Shown here: piece by piece, positions 46,402 to 59,803 of the stretch
Layout: every line of letters starts with the position of its first letter
How positions within the stretch are numbered: the first letter of the stretch is position 1
Assembly: GCA_963969395.1 (NCBI GenBank)
Contig: OZ017798.1
Span: 2,170,001-2,234,000 of the forward strand
Direction: 5' to 3'
DNA: 64,000 nucleotides
Source: Pseudoscleropodium purum
Taxonomy: Eukaryota > Streptophyta > Bryopsida > Hypnales > Brachytheciaceae
Program-made: the position numbers and the translations under genes
Notes under the pieces: model-generated
Databases searched by the model: none
What the model saw: the letters and a program-made list of their open reading frames with translations, nothing else
What the model was told of the DNA's origin: nothing

Positions 46402-47443
46402 CACTAGAAGAAAAACGTATCTGCCACAACCAATTGTAATGCAACTATGTGTCCTATACAATTATCTTGCAACTATAACTCTCTATATTTGCACCAAATT
46501 TGACATAAACAAAGTTATATGTTATTGTAGCCACAAAGTAGTTGCAAGGTGAAGTTTAGGATTATAAGGGTGTATAAAAAGAATTGATGAGAGGTATTCT
46601 ACATCCAATATTCGTTACAATTGTCGATGTAGACAACTTTCTAATTTGTAGAGTCTAGTGAGTCAAACTATAGTTGCATAGAATCTAAATTCAACTACAA
46701 TTCAACTAGAATTCAACTCAAAAGCAACTAGAATGCGACTAGAAAGCAACTACATTGCAACTCGAAAGCAACTAGATTACAACTAGAGTTAAACTAGAAA
46801 ACAATTACAATTGTTCCACATCAATTGTCAAAAGTACCATTAGGTTGTTTAGACATATAAGAATTGTAAGTTATAGCACTCATACGTAATGAAATCTAAT
46901 TAATGGAATTCTATTATTTCTACATTTTGTAGACTTCTATAATTTGTAGATTTCTACAATTTGTTGATTTTTGCAATCTATAGAAATCACCAAGTTTTGA
47001 AAGTCTAAGAAATTTTGTAACTTGTGGATATTATAAAGTTTTGTAAATTTGTGAAATCTATTCAATATCAATATTTGGATTTAATAATCTAAAAAAGAAG
47101 CTAGATTTGAAATTTTGATATCTACAAATCCTTGAAATTAAAACTTCAAAATCTACAAATTTACAAATCATAAATAATTTGTAAATGAGTTGCAAGTTAG
47201 TTGTAAATAAGTTGCAAATCAATTGTAGACAAGTTGCACTTAAGCAAGTTCAACATCAGCAACCGCGTCAGAAGAGTTTGTCAATGAATTTCCACATAGA
47301 ATATTGAATGAGATAAAACTTGCAACTGTTTTGCAACTAGTGCGACTTGTCCAGTGCAACTACAGTCTCCAAATTATCACCTAGTTGCAAACTCCTCTTG
47401 CAACTACAAAACCAGTTGCAAAACCCTTTGTTTTCTTGTAGTG
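46402..47443. mobile_element. Non-autonomous CACTA element (1042 bp) with 3-bp TSD
   Basis: Left end CACTAGAAGAAAAACG and right end GTTTTCTTGTAGTG are inverted. CAC flanks both sides (46399-46401 and 47444-47446), the 3-bp duplication expected of CACTA elements. Subterminal GCAACTA/TAGTTGCAA motifs are abundant on both sides. No transposase coding; a deletion derivative. Confidence 0.8.
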
Positions 47444-48026
47444 CACTATTACAATTTTTTGGACGTCACAAAAAATATGTCAACGTTTTATTGGATGTCT
47501 CATTAAATATACTTTTTTTTCCTAACATAACATTGTTTTCCTACTAACATCCACAAGTTTTCTTTGACATCCAAGACAATTTTGTTGCCTTCTACAATAA
47601 GCCCCTGACATCCTTTTGTCTACAAAAACATTTGTGTTTTTGGTCTAATGTCTCAAAAAACAAGGGTTTCTTCTTGTGTCTTTTAGTGATTCATGATGCT
47701 TCAAGGTAATATGATCCTTCCAAGAGTCTATAATCTTTCCAAGGATACAATTTGGACATTTGGTCCTTCATTTATTAGATATGCTGAGTTTCAATTTATT
47801 AATTTTAATTTATTCATATTTCTACCTGTTGTTCTTTTAGTCTTTAGGATTCACACCATTAATTACTAAATGTTTTAGCTTCTTGGTTTGAGGTGGATTG
47901 CTTTAACTTTCTATACTTGTTTGTATTCAATGTTTATGCATGTAGCTTGAGTTTGCCAAGCTAGAAAAGAAATTTAATCCATTGAATATGGATAAAGAGG
48001 TGAATATGATGAAGGCAACAGAGGTG

Positions 48027-48140
48027 CATTTATCTACAACTTACTCATATATGCAACAAATTATCATCAATTATTAAAATCATAATTTTGATGGCATGGA
48101 CTATGTTTCTAATACTTCCAACCTTCTTAGAGAGATTCAC
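48027..48140. repeat. 114-bp direct repeat, first copy
   Basis: Identical on reading to 49083-49196, 1056 bases downstream. Runs from CATTTATCTACAAC to GAGAGATTCAC. Confidence 0.9.
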
Positions 48141-49082
48141 TCATTCACATTTGAAATACACTTTTTCCACTTCAAATGCAAGACTTTAATTTTTACTTAC
48201 TATTGCTTGTAAAAGGAGGTACAATTTTTCTAATTGTTCTTTTGTAGACTCTATGTTGCTAAACCTAATCTTGTCTTTTTGATCTTCTATTATTATTCTT
48301 TGAGTATTTGTCTTTATGGTGGTTTTTGAGTCTTTGTAGTCTTGTAGTCGTGTAATTTTTGCCTTCCTTTGTTGTTTTGTATATTGTCTTCTTCTTGTTG
48401 TATTGCTTGAAGTTGATCTTTGGAAAAATCGATCTTATAATGTTGATCTTTGTATTGTTGATCTTCTTATTAATAATAATGTCCATATAATGGAAAACAT
48501 TTCCTTTATATAGTTTCCCGCAGTCACAGGAGAACTAAGGAAAAACCCTAACTGTTTTGCCTTTGGTCATAGGACCAAATCTATTCCTCCTATAATATCC
48601 TAACTAACTTTTCCTTAACTAATTCTTTCCTATAATTAGCCTAGTAACTCTATTTACTAAGTAGATTGTAGTGCCGCTCTGGTCTTCCTTGTTGGGGCTG
48701 AAGTAGTCTTTTGTAAAATTAATAACTTGTAAACTAAGATTCTTTCCTTATTATTAATTTTTTAATTTTGTAGTCCAAAGTATATACTTTAAGATTATTT
48801 ATTATTAAATCCAATTCTTCATGTTTTACCAATTTTAATTAATTTTGGAAAGTGCTCAAAAATACAGGAATTGATATAATTTTGTCATCTTTACAAATTA
48901 ATAAATTTTTTATTTTTATATTTTTATACATGTAAATATTCCTGTTTCCTATAGTCTAGCATATGTTATCCTTTGATTGCATTATCTTGAGATTTCTAAA
49001 ATATGAATAATTATTTTAAATAAGCTAAAGTAAGCCAATTAATAATATTTCTTTCCTTTCAAAGAACAACATAATGGGTTAA

Positions 49083-49196
49083 CATTTATCTACAACTTAC
49101 TCATATATGCAACAAATTATCATCAATTATTAAAATCATAATTTTGATGGCATGGACTATGTTTCTAATACTTCCAACCTTCTTAGAGAGATTCAC
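49083..49196. repeat. 114-bp direct repeat, second copy
   Basis: Exact copy of 48027-48140. The termini are not TG...CA, so these are not ordinary LTRs. Confidence 0.9.
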
Positions 49197-50190
49197 ATTA
49201 AATTTGAATAGCTAGCATTATTAATAGCTTTGAGCTTCCAAAGTCCAAATTGTAGACAACATTTATTTAATAGTAAAGAGTTAGGGACATTTACAATTGA
49301 AGAAAAAAATCTAATAAATTAGAAAATGTTGAACTTCCTAAAATAATAAAATCCATACTATACATATTAATCTTGAATATTCTTGAAATCTATTATACAA
49401 TAACATTGCCAAATCCTCATTGGCTTTTGAATTTTGAAATTTTTATGTATACATATTGCTTAGGGATGACACTCTTAGTATGTTTTGTGTACCACGTGTG
49501 GTGAGGGGGTAATTTAGGGGGGGGGGGCTATTTACCTCCCAAGGACATTTAAAAGGGTTCTTATTATTACTTAATTTTGAAAAATATCCTATATTATAGC
49601 TCCCTATCATTATTTATATTTCCAAGGGTGATGCCATTTTAGGTTTGCTATATTCATTATAAGGAAAAAAAAGTAATAGAAAAGTAATTGGAAAGTAAAA
49701 GTCTCTCTAAAAAAGCCTAAAGAGATTTGAATGTACACAAACCAATTCTTATGTGATTTTAGTCATAAACTAAGCAAAGAACTCAATCTCCACTCTAAAC
49801 ATTGAAACACCAAATACACAGAAGTGATCTCCAGAAGAACTAAATGCCCTCCAAACTTTCAAACACAAAGCACATAGAAATGATATTAAAAAAACTGAAT
49901 CTCCATTATAGTAATGGAAATACTGAGCACACATAATTGATTTCTAAGGGAATTGGAAACATTCAAGCACCAAAGAAAGTTAAAAAACAACTCCAAAATA
50001 TAGGAAACATTCAAGCACTTCAAACATTGAAGCATTGGAGACACAGAAATTGATCTTTAATTTGAATGGAAATTGCTTCAAAGGTCTTGCAAGTGTGTTA
50101 AAAAACACAAGATTATACAAATGAAAAAATCAAAACTTGAAGAAACTATTCCATGTGCTTAGAAGCACAAAAGTATTTTGAAATGACAAA

Positions 50191-52039
50191 CTACAAAAAA
50201 AATGTACTCAAGTCTAAACAACTATATAGAAAACAAAAATTGAAGTAACAAGATCCAAAACACAAGGTGAGGCTTAGAAAAGTATATGAGTTGATAAGAA
50301 TGTTTAAATCCAAGAGCAAACAAGAATGGCCTCCAATATTTAGCAACATTGGAGTATTGTTGCGAGTTTGTGACCTCCAAAATTTATGCACTCACCAAAA
50401 TCCCATCATGGTCTACAAGATGGGGTGACCTAAACTTTGAAGGTTCATGGCAATTATTCTTGCATGTGGGATGGAAAACTCTTACATCCAACCTCTAGTC
50501 AAGCACCTATGGATTTCCTTCAAGTTTGAGATGTTCAATTCACCAAACTTGGACAATCATAGGTGTTGTGGCATGTCTGTCTGTAGCACTGAAGATTGCT
50601 GCAGCAACCCTAGGTTCTCCTTGAATTGACAAATGATCAGATCCTAACAAAAGCATGCTCTTGGGCATGCTACCTCCAAATTTTGTAAGGTGAGTCTTAG
50701 AGTTGCAAACTTGCTAATGTTGACCACGAAATCGGAGGTGCACTTGCTCAAGAGCGGTAATCGTGCCATCAATTTTAGTGCTACAATATGGTCTTTGTCT
50801 TTCATTCCTGCACTAGCCCATCCAGATCACAACTCAAATCTTTGGAGGGTCCATAGCACCACCAAATGCAATGCTCTCACCGTGTGCTATAGAAGCTTTT
50901 GCAATTTTGAATTGTAGGTAAAATAGGAAACGTCAATGTTTCAGCCAAATAAGGAGAGATGCCCAAGAATGTAGCTAGAACTTCATGTTTGCTGAAAAAC
51001 AACTACAACATAGCATTTGCATTGCAACAAAGCATCAACTTGAAGAAGCACAAAGTGCACATTAATCCAACCTACAAGCTCCAGTTTAAGCACACATCAA
51101 CGACTCCATCAACCAAAAATGCAAACAAAACTCAGAAATACAATGTGCATGATCTAAAAAGCAAAAAACTCACTAGCGAGCCTTTGGAATTGGAGGCAGA
51201 TGAAATGAAGGAACCCACGATTGTGAACTCCTTCTACATACGGATGTGAAGGCCTCTGTGGACGTCATACTTCAGCAATGTTAGATCCTCCGTTGCAAAC
51301 CACAACTAAGCTCATGCAATTGTACTCTATTCTAAGAGTTTAGCATGAGGAAGTGCCAAATTTGAAACCACAAGTATAAGCTGAAGGACTTACAAATCTT
51401 ACCCAAAATGATCAAGGTGCGACAATCCGTTGTTGAAGGCGCCTCAAACGAGATTGCCCACCACGTGAGTAGTACCCTACATCATGAAAATCTGCAATAT
51501 AGGACTCATTCACAAGGACAAACTCAACAAAGATAGAAGATAAAATGGCAATGAAAAACAACCCAAAACCATAGCAAAAGAAAGACGCGTAACGATAGAA
51601 AGCAAAATCGAAGGTCATAGTGGAGACGTGGAAGAGATATTGTAGCCACCAAACATGAAAATTCTATTGTGGGATTGAGGTTTCCAAGGTGTCCTAGATT
51701 ACGCAACCACAGCCGCAATTTAAAACTCCTTCTGCAGTGATGGTGCGTAATTCATCATGCAAGCCTTCAATGGATCCATCATCCAAAATTTCTTGGAAAA
51801 AAAAAAGGTGCTACTGAATTTACACAGTTGGCAAAACGTCATTAGATTTGGGGACTCATAATGTCACTTCTTGCAAAAGCGAATCTCCCCAAATTTCCAC
51901 AATGAACTTTTGGGAATTATAAAGACTTGTTATGATTATCAAATGACAAGTTAGATTGACGTAAATGAGGGTTTGTACTTGAATGACATGAAATTACCCT
52001 AAAAGTCGATGATACTCCCTATCTACAACACCCAAAATG
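50191..52039. other. Region without a recognisable gene
   Basis: Several short frames (for example 50959-51249) show no family features or continuity with neighbours. Base composition is a little less AT-rich than before, which might mean decayed coding DNA, but I cannot trace a frame. Confidence 0.4.
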
Positions 52040-52440
52040 CCTGGTGGTTTTCACCCAAAACCCTCTCTGAAGCACCTAGAACCTTGTCTTGAAGCACCCT
52101 AGTAGGATCAAGTTTTCATGAACCCTGTCTGAAGCACCCCAAACTTGGGCTTGAAGCACTTGGTTAGTCATGAATATCATGAATCCAAATTGAAGCACCC
52201 AAACCAAATTTTGAAGCATCCAAAATCCTATCTTGAAGTATTTGGTTAGTCACAAGTTTCCATGAAACCAATCTAAAGCACCTAAATAAAATTTTGCAGT
52301 ACCCAAAACCTGTTCTAAAGCACCTTACTAGTTAGGAGTTTTCATAAACCCTGTCTAGATCGTTGTGAACCATGCCTACAACATCCAAAACTTATTCTGG
52401 AGCCTCGTATCAGGCACGAGTTTTCATGAAACAAAGTAAT
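52040..52440. repeat. Degenerate tandem repeat with GAAGCACC motif
   Basis: TTGAAGCACCC- and AAAACC-type units recur every 25-30 bases. A higher-order unit of roughly 60-90 bases ends TTAGTCAxxAGTTTTCATGAAACC (near 52110, 52180, 52265, 52350 and 52430). Origin unknown. Confidence 0.5.
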
Positions 52441-52680
52441 TGGATTTGTAACATATCTACTCCAATAATGGAAGGGGACCTTTACGCATTGTTATCGGTG
52501 ATGAATTTGTTCAATTGCTTTGTGTTTTTCCTATCTAGGGTACAAACTTCATTTAGAAGATTGTATATTATGGTTATAGTACAAAACTACAAATTACAAA
52601 GTACATATCAACCCATTTGTTGTCAATGTAGTTGTACTTGAATTTGTCTCGATTAAGGTGCTTCTTATAATACTGCAGCA

Positions 52681-55600
52681 TCACTTCAATGTGTGGATTG
52701 TTAGCATTTTACTTACCATTTTCTTCCACTCGCGTGAGAAGGTCAACAAGCTGTTGTAGCATACCAAACTGTCTTCCATTTCACCTTCGCATAGCCTTAC
52801 CCTATCCACCCACCAAGAAGCCTCATCCATAGCTTGCAAAATGTTAGTAGTACTACTTGTATTAGAATTATTTGGAGGATGACCATGTTTTAGTTTTGCA
52901 AAAGCCCTTACCATAGAAGACAAATAAGTTGTGCTTTGTTGGATAAGGTGAACACCGCAATTTGATCCAATACACAACAATCATGTTCCAGATGAAGAGC
53001 TTGCTCAAATACAATTGTCATGATTATCAAATTGAATACTATGTTTGATTCAAGCAAGGCGGTCTTTGGAAAGGAAATTGTTACCATTGAGTTGCAATAC
53101 AAGTGTAGACTTAAAAATGTAGTGGCTGTCAACTTCAACAGTTGCTTGAATTTTCTCATGTGGTTGGTTTATCGTCACCTATGCCTCAGCATGCTTTAGC
53201 ACATCAATTATAGCATCTCGAGCTTCATCTTGCAGAATTGCCAAAATATTAGCTCCTTCATCCACGATGTTCTCTTTTGTGGAATCCCTCATTTGGGGAG
53301 CATTTAGCTCACTTGAAGAGGCTGTTGATTGTTCCTGTAATTTGTCACACAACACCTCAAAGTCACCATCCTCCCTAGAAACTGGACTTCCGCTTAGCTT
53401 ATACGCAAATCTTTTTGGATTAGCTCTCTCTACTTCCCAAGGCTTCTCAAACCAAATTCTTCTCCTTGCTTGACAATGTGTACTTGGGGCCATGTTCAAG
53501 GACTGTAACATACCTTGCGCTTCTTTCAACCTCTATTGTAATGCTACCACCACCTTAGCATTTGTCACTATACCACTGTAGTCGCCCAGATTGCAACGCT
53601 CTTCACTTGGTTGCAATTTATGGAGAGACTCTCAAACATTTTCCATCTTATTGTGTACCTTCTTAAAAGTTAAATTGTTATCCCCATACTTAGTCGTTGA
53701 AATGTGGTTCAACATATTTGTAGTGTTAACCAATTCGTGGAAGTTGTAGGCGATCTCATGGCCATTCATGCCACCAATTTGGGGAAAAAATATCTCACAA
53801 GAATCACTTCTAATTAAATGAAGTAGAACCGCTAAATGAAGGAACCTGTCCTTGAAATGACAAGTTAGAAGAACAACAAAATGACATGATAGTTGAATAT
53901 CCAAAAAATAGTGTACACTCACAAAGTTTTTGGCCTCCACTAATTTTTTAGAATTACCCAGTACACCATGATCTTCGTGTTGCAACCTTAGCCTCTAAAG
54001 TCAAAAGAAGAATGAGACTTTGCCACACAAAACTATCCTAGAGCGAAAGTCCAATCTAGGAGAATAAAAAATGTCAATGTAGCCTACACATATCTCCAAA
54101 TACAATTTAGTTCCAAGTGTTCTTTCATAATGTATGTAATCCATAGTATGCATGCACGCCAAGCAAGATTGAATTATAAATTGACAGAACCATTATGCTG
54201 CTGCCCAGTTTTGGCGGTCTCTCCTCTCAACATCCATTGTTTTCAAACCATGCTCCTCGGCTATAAACTACTAGAACACCTGCTCTATATGGTTGTGAAG
54301 ACACAAATCTCCCCCTAGTTGTAATGTTCTTGTAGCGAACAACAAAGGGTTAATAAGCTTTTTGCCATTGCGAATGTAATCTTGGTCATAGAGCCCCATG
54401 GCATTTCCATTTTCATCTAATGGTGCCTTGAACATCCAACCGTCCCAACCTATATCAAGATTGATTCATGTGTCCCTTTTGTAAGCAGCCAACATTAATT
54501 ATCTTCTACAAGAATCACCATCACTGGTATATCCAATAATAGGCCCTATTGCATCAAAACAATCTTTTTTCTACAACCTGTCAATTGCCTTCCACTAATT
54601 TCTAACCCAAGTAGAATTATAGCAATTGCAAGTGCAATAGACCACTAAAACTAGATGAGGGAGTTTCTTATGCAAAGGATTTATGACAACTACACGAGTA
54701 AAATTGCTTGTTCTGCTTTGCAAAAATGATTCTAACAATCGTTGGTATCTCCCCTCACTACTTCCAACAATTGGCCTGAAATCGGACACACAAACATGGT
54801 TTTCAGATTTTCCACAAAATCCAACAATTATATCTGACTTAGGATCCCACGCCACTCTTCCTTTCACTTTTGTCTTGTCCTCAAGGCTCAATCAAAATGA
54901 CGGGCATTGAACTTACAATATTGTATGCAGACTTTGCATCCCAATAAATTTGTGCAATTGCAGCAAAAATCTACTCATACTCACCTGGTATGAATTGAAC
55001 CCCTTTGTTTATATCTTGTTGGACTTCCTGATAATTTGCATCCCCAAAGTTTAAAACAAATAGATCCACCATTCTACGGCCACCATATACCTTCATTACT
55101 TCACCTAGACACTTTGTATTCTTACTATACCAGTTTCCTTTGGAATCCCGGTTTACATTTTGTGCAATGTCAGAAAGGAAGTCCCATAATGTAGGCTTTC
55201 CACCGAATGCCCCTAATTTGTGGGTGTTGATGATACTATGACAGAACTTAATGACATTATGACCAAGAAAAGCGTCTCTGGCCAATTCTCGTAAGCTCGG
55301 ATGCTTCACTTTCAACTAAACTATCCTGGCATGCACAGACGTGTGCATCAATTTCTCAGTTCCTAGTTTCCTCCTCATCTCATAACTATGTGAAGCTAGT
55401 TCAAAAAATGACAAATAACCAAGTTGCCTTCTAGCTCTAGTGGTTCGGAAACCTCTTTTTTGTACACTATCTTCTTCCCTTACAACTCTTTTCTAGAAGT
55501 CATTTTCTATGGGGATTGACCGCACATGGAGCATTAAAGACCCGAAGAACCTTTACTTGAATTGTCAATTCAAGCACATAACTTGTACCTAAATGTACCA

Positions 55601-56971
55601 TTCCCTTCAACAAATTCACCATCTTTAACAAAACTAGCGGTGACATGAGGCTCCGGGTACCATACCCCCCCACATGAAGATTGTTCAAGAGCTTAGTAAT
55701 CAAATATGCAACCCCACCATAAATAGTAGTTGGACCCCTAAAACCCTAGTAGAATAGAATCAACACACCATTTTTGTCAAAAGTGGATGACTCACCTTCT
55801 TCGATATTATTTGCAGGAGACCCAGAATTGAACTATCTTCCAAGATCGGTTTGGTACGAATGAATGCTGATCCTTGAGGACTGGGCAAGGCACCCCCTTC
55901 ATCCACTTCTCAATGCACCTGGTTGTTTGGTGCTTTTATTTGCTTCTTCCACAACTTGTACATGTTTAGAAGAGGCCAAGTAGTATCACAAATTCCACTC
56001 CAAATTTTTTTGGGTAGACACAAACTTAGTAAATCCTTGCAGTAAAAGCACTATACCTTCATCCAAAAACTCTTTGTTGTGGACTCCTTGAAGGACCCAA
56101 GGACGATAAAATGCTTTTGCAAATCATCCAAACTTTTGTTGACTTCTTCCATAATTTCAGTGCCTTTCTGTATGAGTTTCTGGTGCATCTCGGGTGTCAA
56201 TGGAATAGACTTTCCCTTTGGCATAATGGACTAGGGATGATCACCGTACTAGACATCGTTGTGGGCACACCAATGTTTTACATGATTTGTGCTCAATAGG
56301 TGCTTCCATCTAAAATTATTGAACAAGTTCTGAATACTAGTCTTGTCGTACTTTCCATTGCCTCCTCCTATCTCCTTCTGGCATTCTATGCAGTAGATCT
56401 TGACAACTCCATTTCCTTGGAAATCAGCAATCTAAAGCAACCAATGATTTTCTTCTTGTGATGAACATGCCAAATCCCTTTTCATCTTTTTGGCTTGTTC
56501 AAGGTATTGTTCCTAAATTTTTTTAGAAAGGAGTACTAAATGCAACTCATGATCTAATGAAGAAGTGACGCTGGATGTTCTAGTAGTCTTCAAATTTGCA
56601 GCAACATCCGCACCCAAAACCACAAGTTCAATGTCTACGTAAGTGAAAACATTAGGTTTTGCCGGGGATGCACTTTGCATGCCAGCGTTGGCATTGTCTA
56701 GTCAATGCCATTTGTATGCTTCCCCACCTTCTACTTGTACTGGAACAACGTATATGTTGTAGAACACGTTGTTGAGAGCCTCCATATTCTTCTTAATTTT
56801 GCATTTGTCATCCTTGTCAAAGAAATCAAACTCCCAGTCCAATGCACATTTTTCTTCCAAATGCACCCTAAGCGAAGCATAAGTTTTATCTTGAAGCAAC
56901 TTGGTTTTGCTGTAGAATTCCAGAATGGTAGTCTCATCCTCCATTGTCCACATCTTCACTTGAATCGCCAT
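52681..56971 (-). pseudogene. Decayed gene of about 1400 codons, probably TE-derived
   Basis: From the ATG at 56971 a coding-like frame runs to 52681 with many stops and one net frameshift between about 54970 and 54890. Visible parts, in order: an acidic N-terminal segment (MEDETTILEFYSKTK); IYCIECQKEIGGGNGKY followed by HLLSTNHVKHW, a C2-H2-type finger (about 56281-56410); LRELARDAFLGHNVIKF and a conserved-looking block (54971-55315); GFCGKSENHVC and VVVINPLHKKLPHLVLVV (54595-54891); SDGDSCRR then YDQDYIRNGKKLINPL (about 54350-54530); ARRRIWFEKPW (53179-53529); and STLVLQLNGNNFLSKDRL (about 53080). Most stops are TGA, TAG or TAA where CGA, TGG or CAG/CAA would fit, as in C-to-T decay. I have the impression of a widespread family of uncharacterised transposon-associated proteins but cannot confirm it. 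Element ends were not found. Confidence 0.55.
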
Positions 56972-58189
56972 GAGTTCCTATTGTTGAACCTTGAAAGCCC
57001 TTAACCCCTGAAACAAAAATGGTGGTGTTTCATTATAGTTCATTACAGAGGATTCAACTACAATAAAATAGAAACTACAAAACTGAACCAAATAATTATA
57101 GTAGCTTACCATAAACAAAAAATGGAAGCAATGGCGTCTAATTAAGGCAACAACACTACCTCGCACTCAATTGCCCACTTCTTCCTTGTTCTATTGATGG
57201 CAGAATGGAACCCTAAAACCATAGCAAAGTCTTCCAATTAAATGAAGGCATTCAACTTTTTAGAGGTACTGTTGAACACAATGTTGCTGAATCGCCAAAG
57301 ACCTTGAAATTCATTCAGGAAAAAGTACAGCTGAATTTTGAAATGGTTCTGCAATCTGTAACATGAATTACAGTAGAAGAGAGCACAACGGTAACTTCAA
57401 GAAGAAAAACCCTAACTCCAGGAACAACTACATCCAATGCCTACGATCTCCATCTGTCCATCCATCAATGAAATCCTAAATCGATACATTTTCATCCATT
57501 GTACCTTGATCACACTATTGGACCTAGCTGGAAAGACTAATTGTACTAAATAAAATACTTGGGATTCCAATTACAAGTACCTATATTACATATACAGAAA
57601 TCTTAAAGGTCTAGATTTGTAGGTATACTATATTATTTATAATGGATTTGTGACTTTAAATGTTCCCTCCATTACTTCTAAATCTTTTGTAAGTTTTTAT
57701 AAATTTTACCCAAAATGAATAAAACCCATTCTATTTTATGTTGCACGTGGTTTCTAAAATGTAGAAAGTGACCCCTAAGACACATTGCAACAACATTGAA
57801 GTAGTATTGACTATTAAACCAATGTAAATTGAATCAATTTGAGAGTTTTTCATGATGTCATTGTCTCAATGTTAAAAGCTATATTGAACCAATGATACTT
57901 GAAACAACAATAAAACAATAATAATAAATTATACATTAGATCAATATATAAATGATATTTTGACAAGGTAATTTGCTCCAACATTGAATCATTGATTCAA
58001 TGCCGGGCCAATATTGATCAAAATTATCATTGAAACAACCATCTTTCAACCTTGAGATAGTAATGAATACTATAATTGCAACCAACTAGACAATCACTTG
58101 TTTTAAAATCAAAACATCACCAATTCAAAGTGCCTTGTAGTTTGAGATGAATACTTACACTAATTCTTCCCTTATACGGATGCTTGGTC
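56972..58189. other. Intergenic DNA, no gene seen
   Basis: May include the 5' flank of the decayed gene. No recognisable feature otherwise. Confidence 0.5.
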
Positions 58190-58352
58190 TTCTAACTAAG
58201 TCAAGATTGAATGCTAATCACCTTGCATTATTTCTATGATGATTCTAATCATCCAACTTATATCTAAAACAACATCAAGCAAATGCACATGCGAAAGAAC
58301 CGGCAACCACTCTCTCATTCAATTCAGTGGTCTCATCCGAAGCTCATCCCAA
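58190..58352 (+). promoter_or_regulatory. Distal upstream module of peroxidase copy 4
   Basis: Inverted match to the far upstream part of the copy 3 module (GATTGAATGCTAATCxCCTTGCA and ACGxCATCAAGCAAA blocks against 25260-25380). It is separated from the proximal module by the insertion at 58371-59031. Confidence 0.6.
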
Positions 58353-58370
58353 GGCAATTGCAATAATTAA

Positions 58371-59031
58371 CCCCTAAATGCTCGAAGCACCAAAATGTGG
58401 TGTTTGCAAAACTTTGAAGTTAAATTAAAACCTAACCAAGTTACTATTTATAGTAGTTTATATTTTTGAAAAGTTCTTATTGAAGTCTAGCTTTAGCATC
58501 AAAAATCCAATCTTGAAAATAAATGATAGTGATTATTCAATTCAAGATTTTGTGCAAGGGTACCCATCGCAATCTTGACTTCCCATAGTACTGAGAGCTC
58601 TTGAAAATGAGCTTCAAATACACTAGATCTTTGAGAAAAAATCATATTCAAAATTCACTTAAAAAAATTGTAGAGTAGATATTTGAAAGCCATAAATCGA
58701 TTGGCGTTATATATGTTAGGCCCTTAAAGGCTTAAACCTCATATTTTTTCGGTCACCAACTTTTTAGATTTGACTTGTGAAAAGAGTATTGAAAGACTTT
58801 CAATTATTTTTGCAATTTTAACACCCTCATGGTCAAACATTATAATATTCACTCCATCAATGATATTGTTGTGTTTTCTTTCCCTATGAGATCTCTAACA
58901 TCTCTAGTTTGAATTTGTATGGTTATAATTAAAAAAATTGATACAATCACACAATTTATCAAAATGTTGGCATTTTGTTCAATTTAGAGAAAATTCCAAG
59001 AAGCTCAAAATAGGCCTTGGGCATTCAAGGG
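58371..59031. mobile_element. Candidate piggyBac-type MITE (661 bp) with TTAA flanks
   Basis: Begins CCCCTAAATGCTCGAAG and ends with the imperfect inverted form CCTTGGGCATTCAAGGG. TTAA stands on each side (58367-58370 and 59032-59035). A TTAA duplication with CCC-type ends is the signature of piggyBac-like elements. It interrupts a stretch that is continuous in the other peroxidase upstream modules. No transposase frame. Confidence 0.6.
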
Positions 59032-59035
59032 TTAA

Positions 59036-59803
59036 ACCGTTAAAAAACTCTCTTCTCTCAAATTTTGTCAAAAAATAACCAAAACTGAAAAAACTCTCTT
59101 CCCTGAAAAGTCCCTCTGGCCTCACAACACCGCCCTCTTCAGGTCCCCACCATTAGTTCCACGCTATCTCAACGCGTACCAACGAAACTTTACAAACTTT
59201 TATAAATAATATCCCAAGGCACACTCATTAAAAGTGACTCCAAAACCACTTCAAAGTTCAAATGCGCAACTCCTCTCAACGCTATTCACCGGAATGACCG
59301 GATTTCCAGTAAAAAATTCAATTCGGAAGGGAAAGCAGTTGAAATCGCCAACTAGGCCCGAAAATTTAACACTGCAGACAAAATTGGGAGTGGATCGACG
59401 GTGGAGATCGACTGCTGCAACCGGATGAAACTTGACAACTGGGTCATTTACACTTGGTTCTAACGTAGAAAAACTAAACGGGAGCTGAATAATTGTCAAT
59501 CCCCGAACGGTAGATCAAGGAGAGGATAGTCCAAAGTTCGTTACGCTTCGTCAAGAACTCGGAGAGCCTGGTGACTTGGGTGTACCTGTGGAAACAGTAG
59601 GTACAGAACCGACTCAGTCGACTGTGGGCGGGACTGAGCCATTCAGGTATATAAATCCCTGTTTGATGCTTCGGCTTTCTCATCAATCCATCTCTCCGTC
59701 TCTCAGCAGCTTCAAGCTTTCAACTGTTTCAAGCTTTCAGCTCAAGGTACATGCACAAGATTGCAAAGCTTCCTGAATTCAATTGAGACATACTGAGCTC
59801 TCG
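59036..59803 (+). promoter_or_regulatory. Proximal upstream module of peroxidase copy 4
   Basis: Inverted counterpart of the modules at 541-1300, 15670-16480 and 24400-25240 (ACTCTCTTCTCTCA near 59047, CCAACGAAACTTTAxAAACTTTTATAAATAATA near 59179, TTGACAACTGGGT near 59432). No gene inside. Confidence 0.55.

Larger units (their letters stand above)
47447..50190. other. AT-rich intergenic DNA, no gene seen
   Basis: Contains the 114-bp direct repeats described separately and an 11-base G run at 49517-49527. No coding frame with protein features. Confidence 0.55.

Noticed and set aside
48027..49196. LTR retroelement with 114-bp LTRs
   Set aside because: The repeats do not start TG or end CA, and no primer-binding site, polypurine tract or coding was seen.
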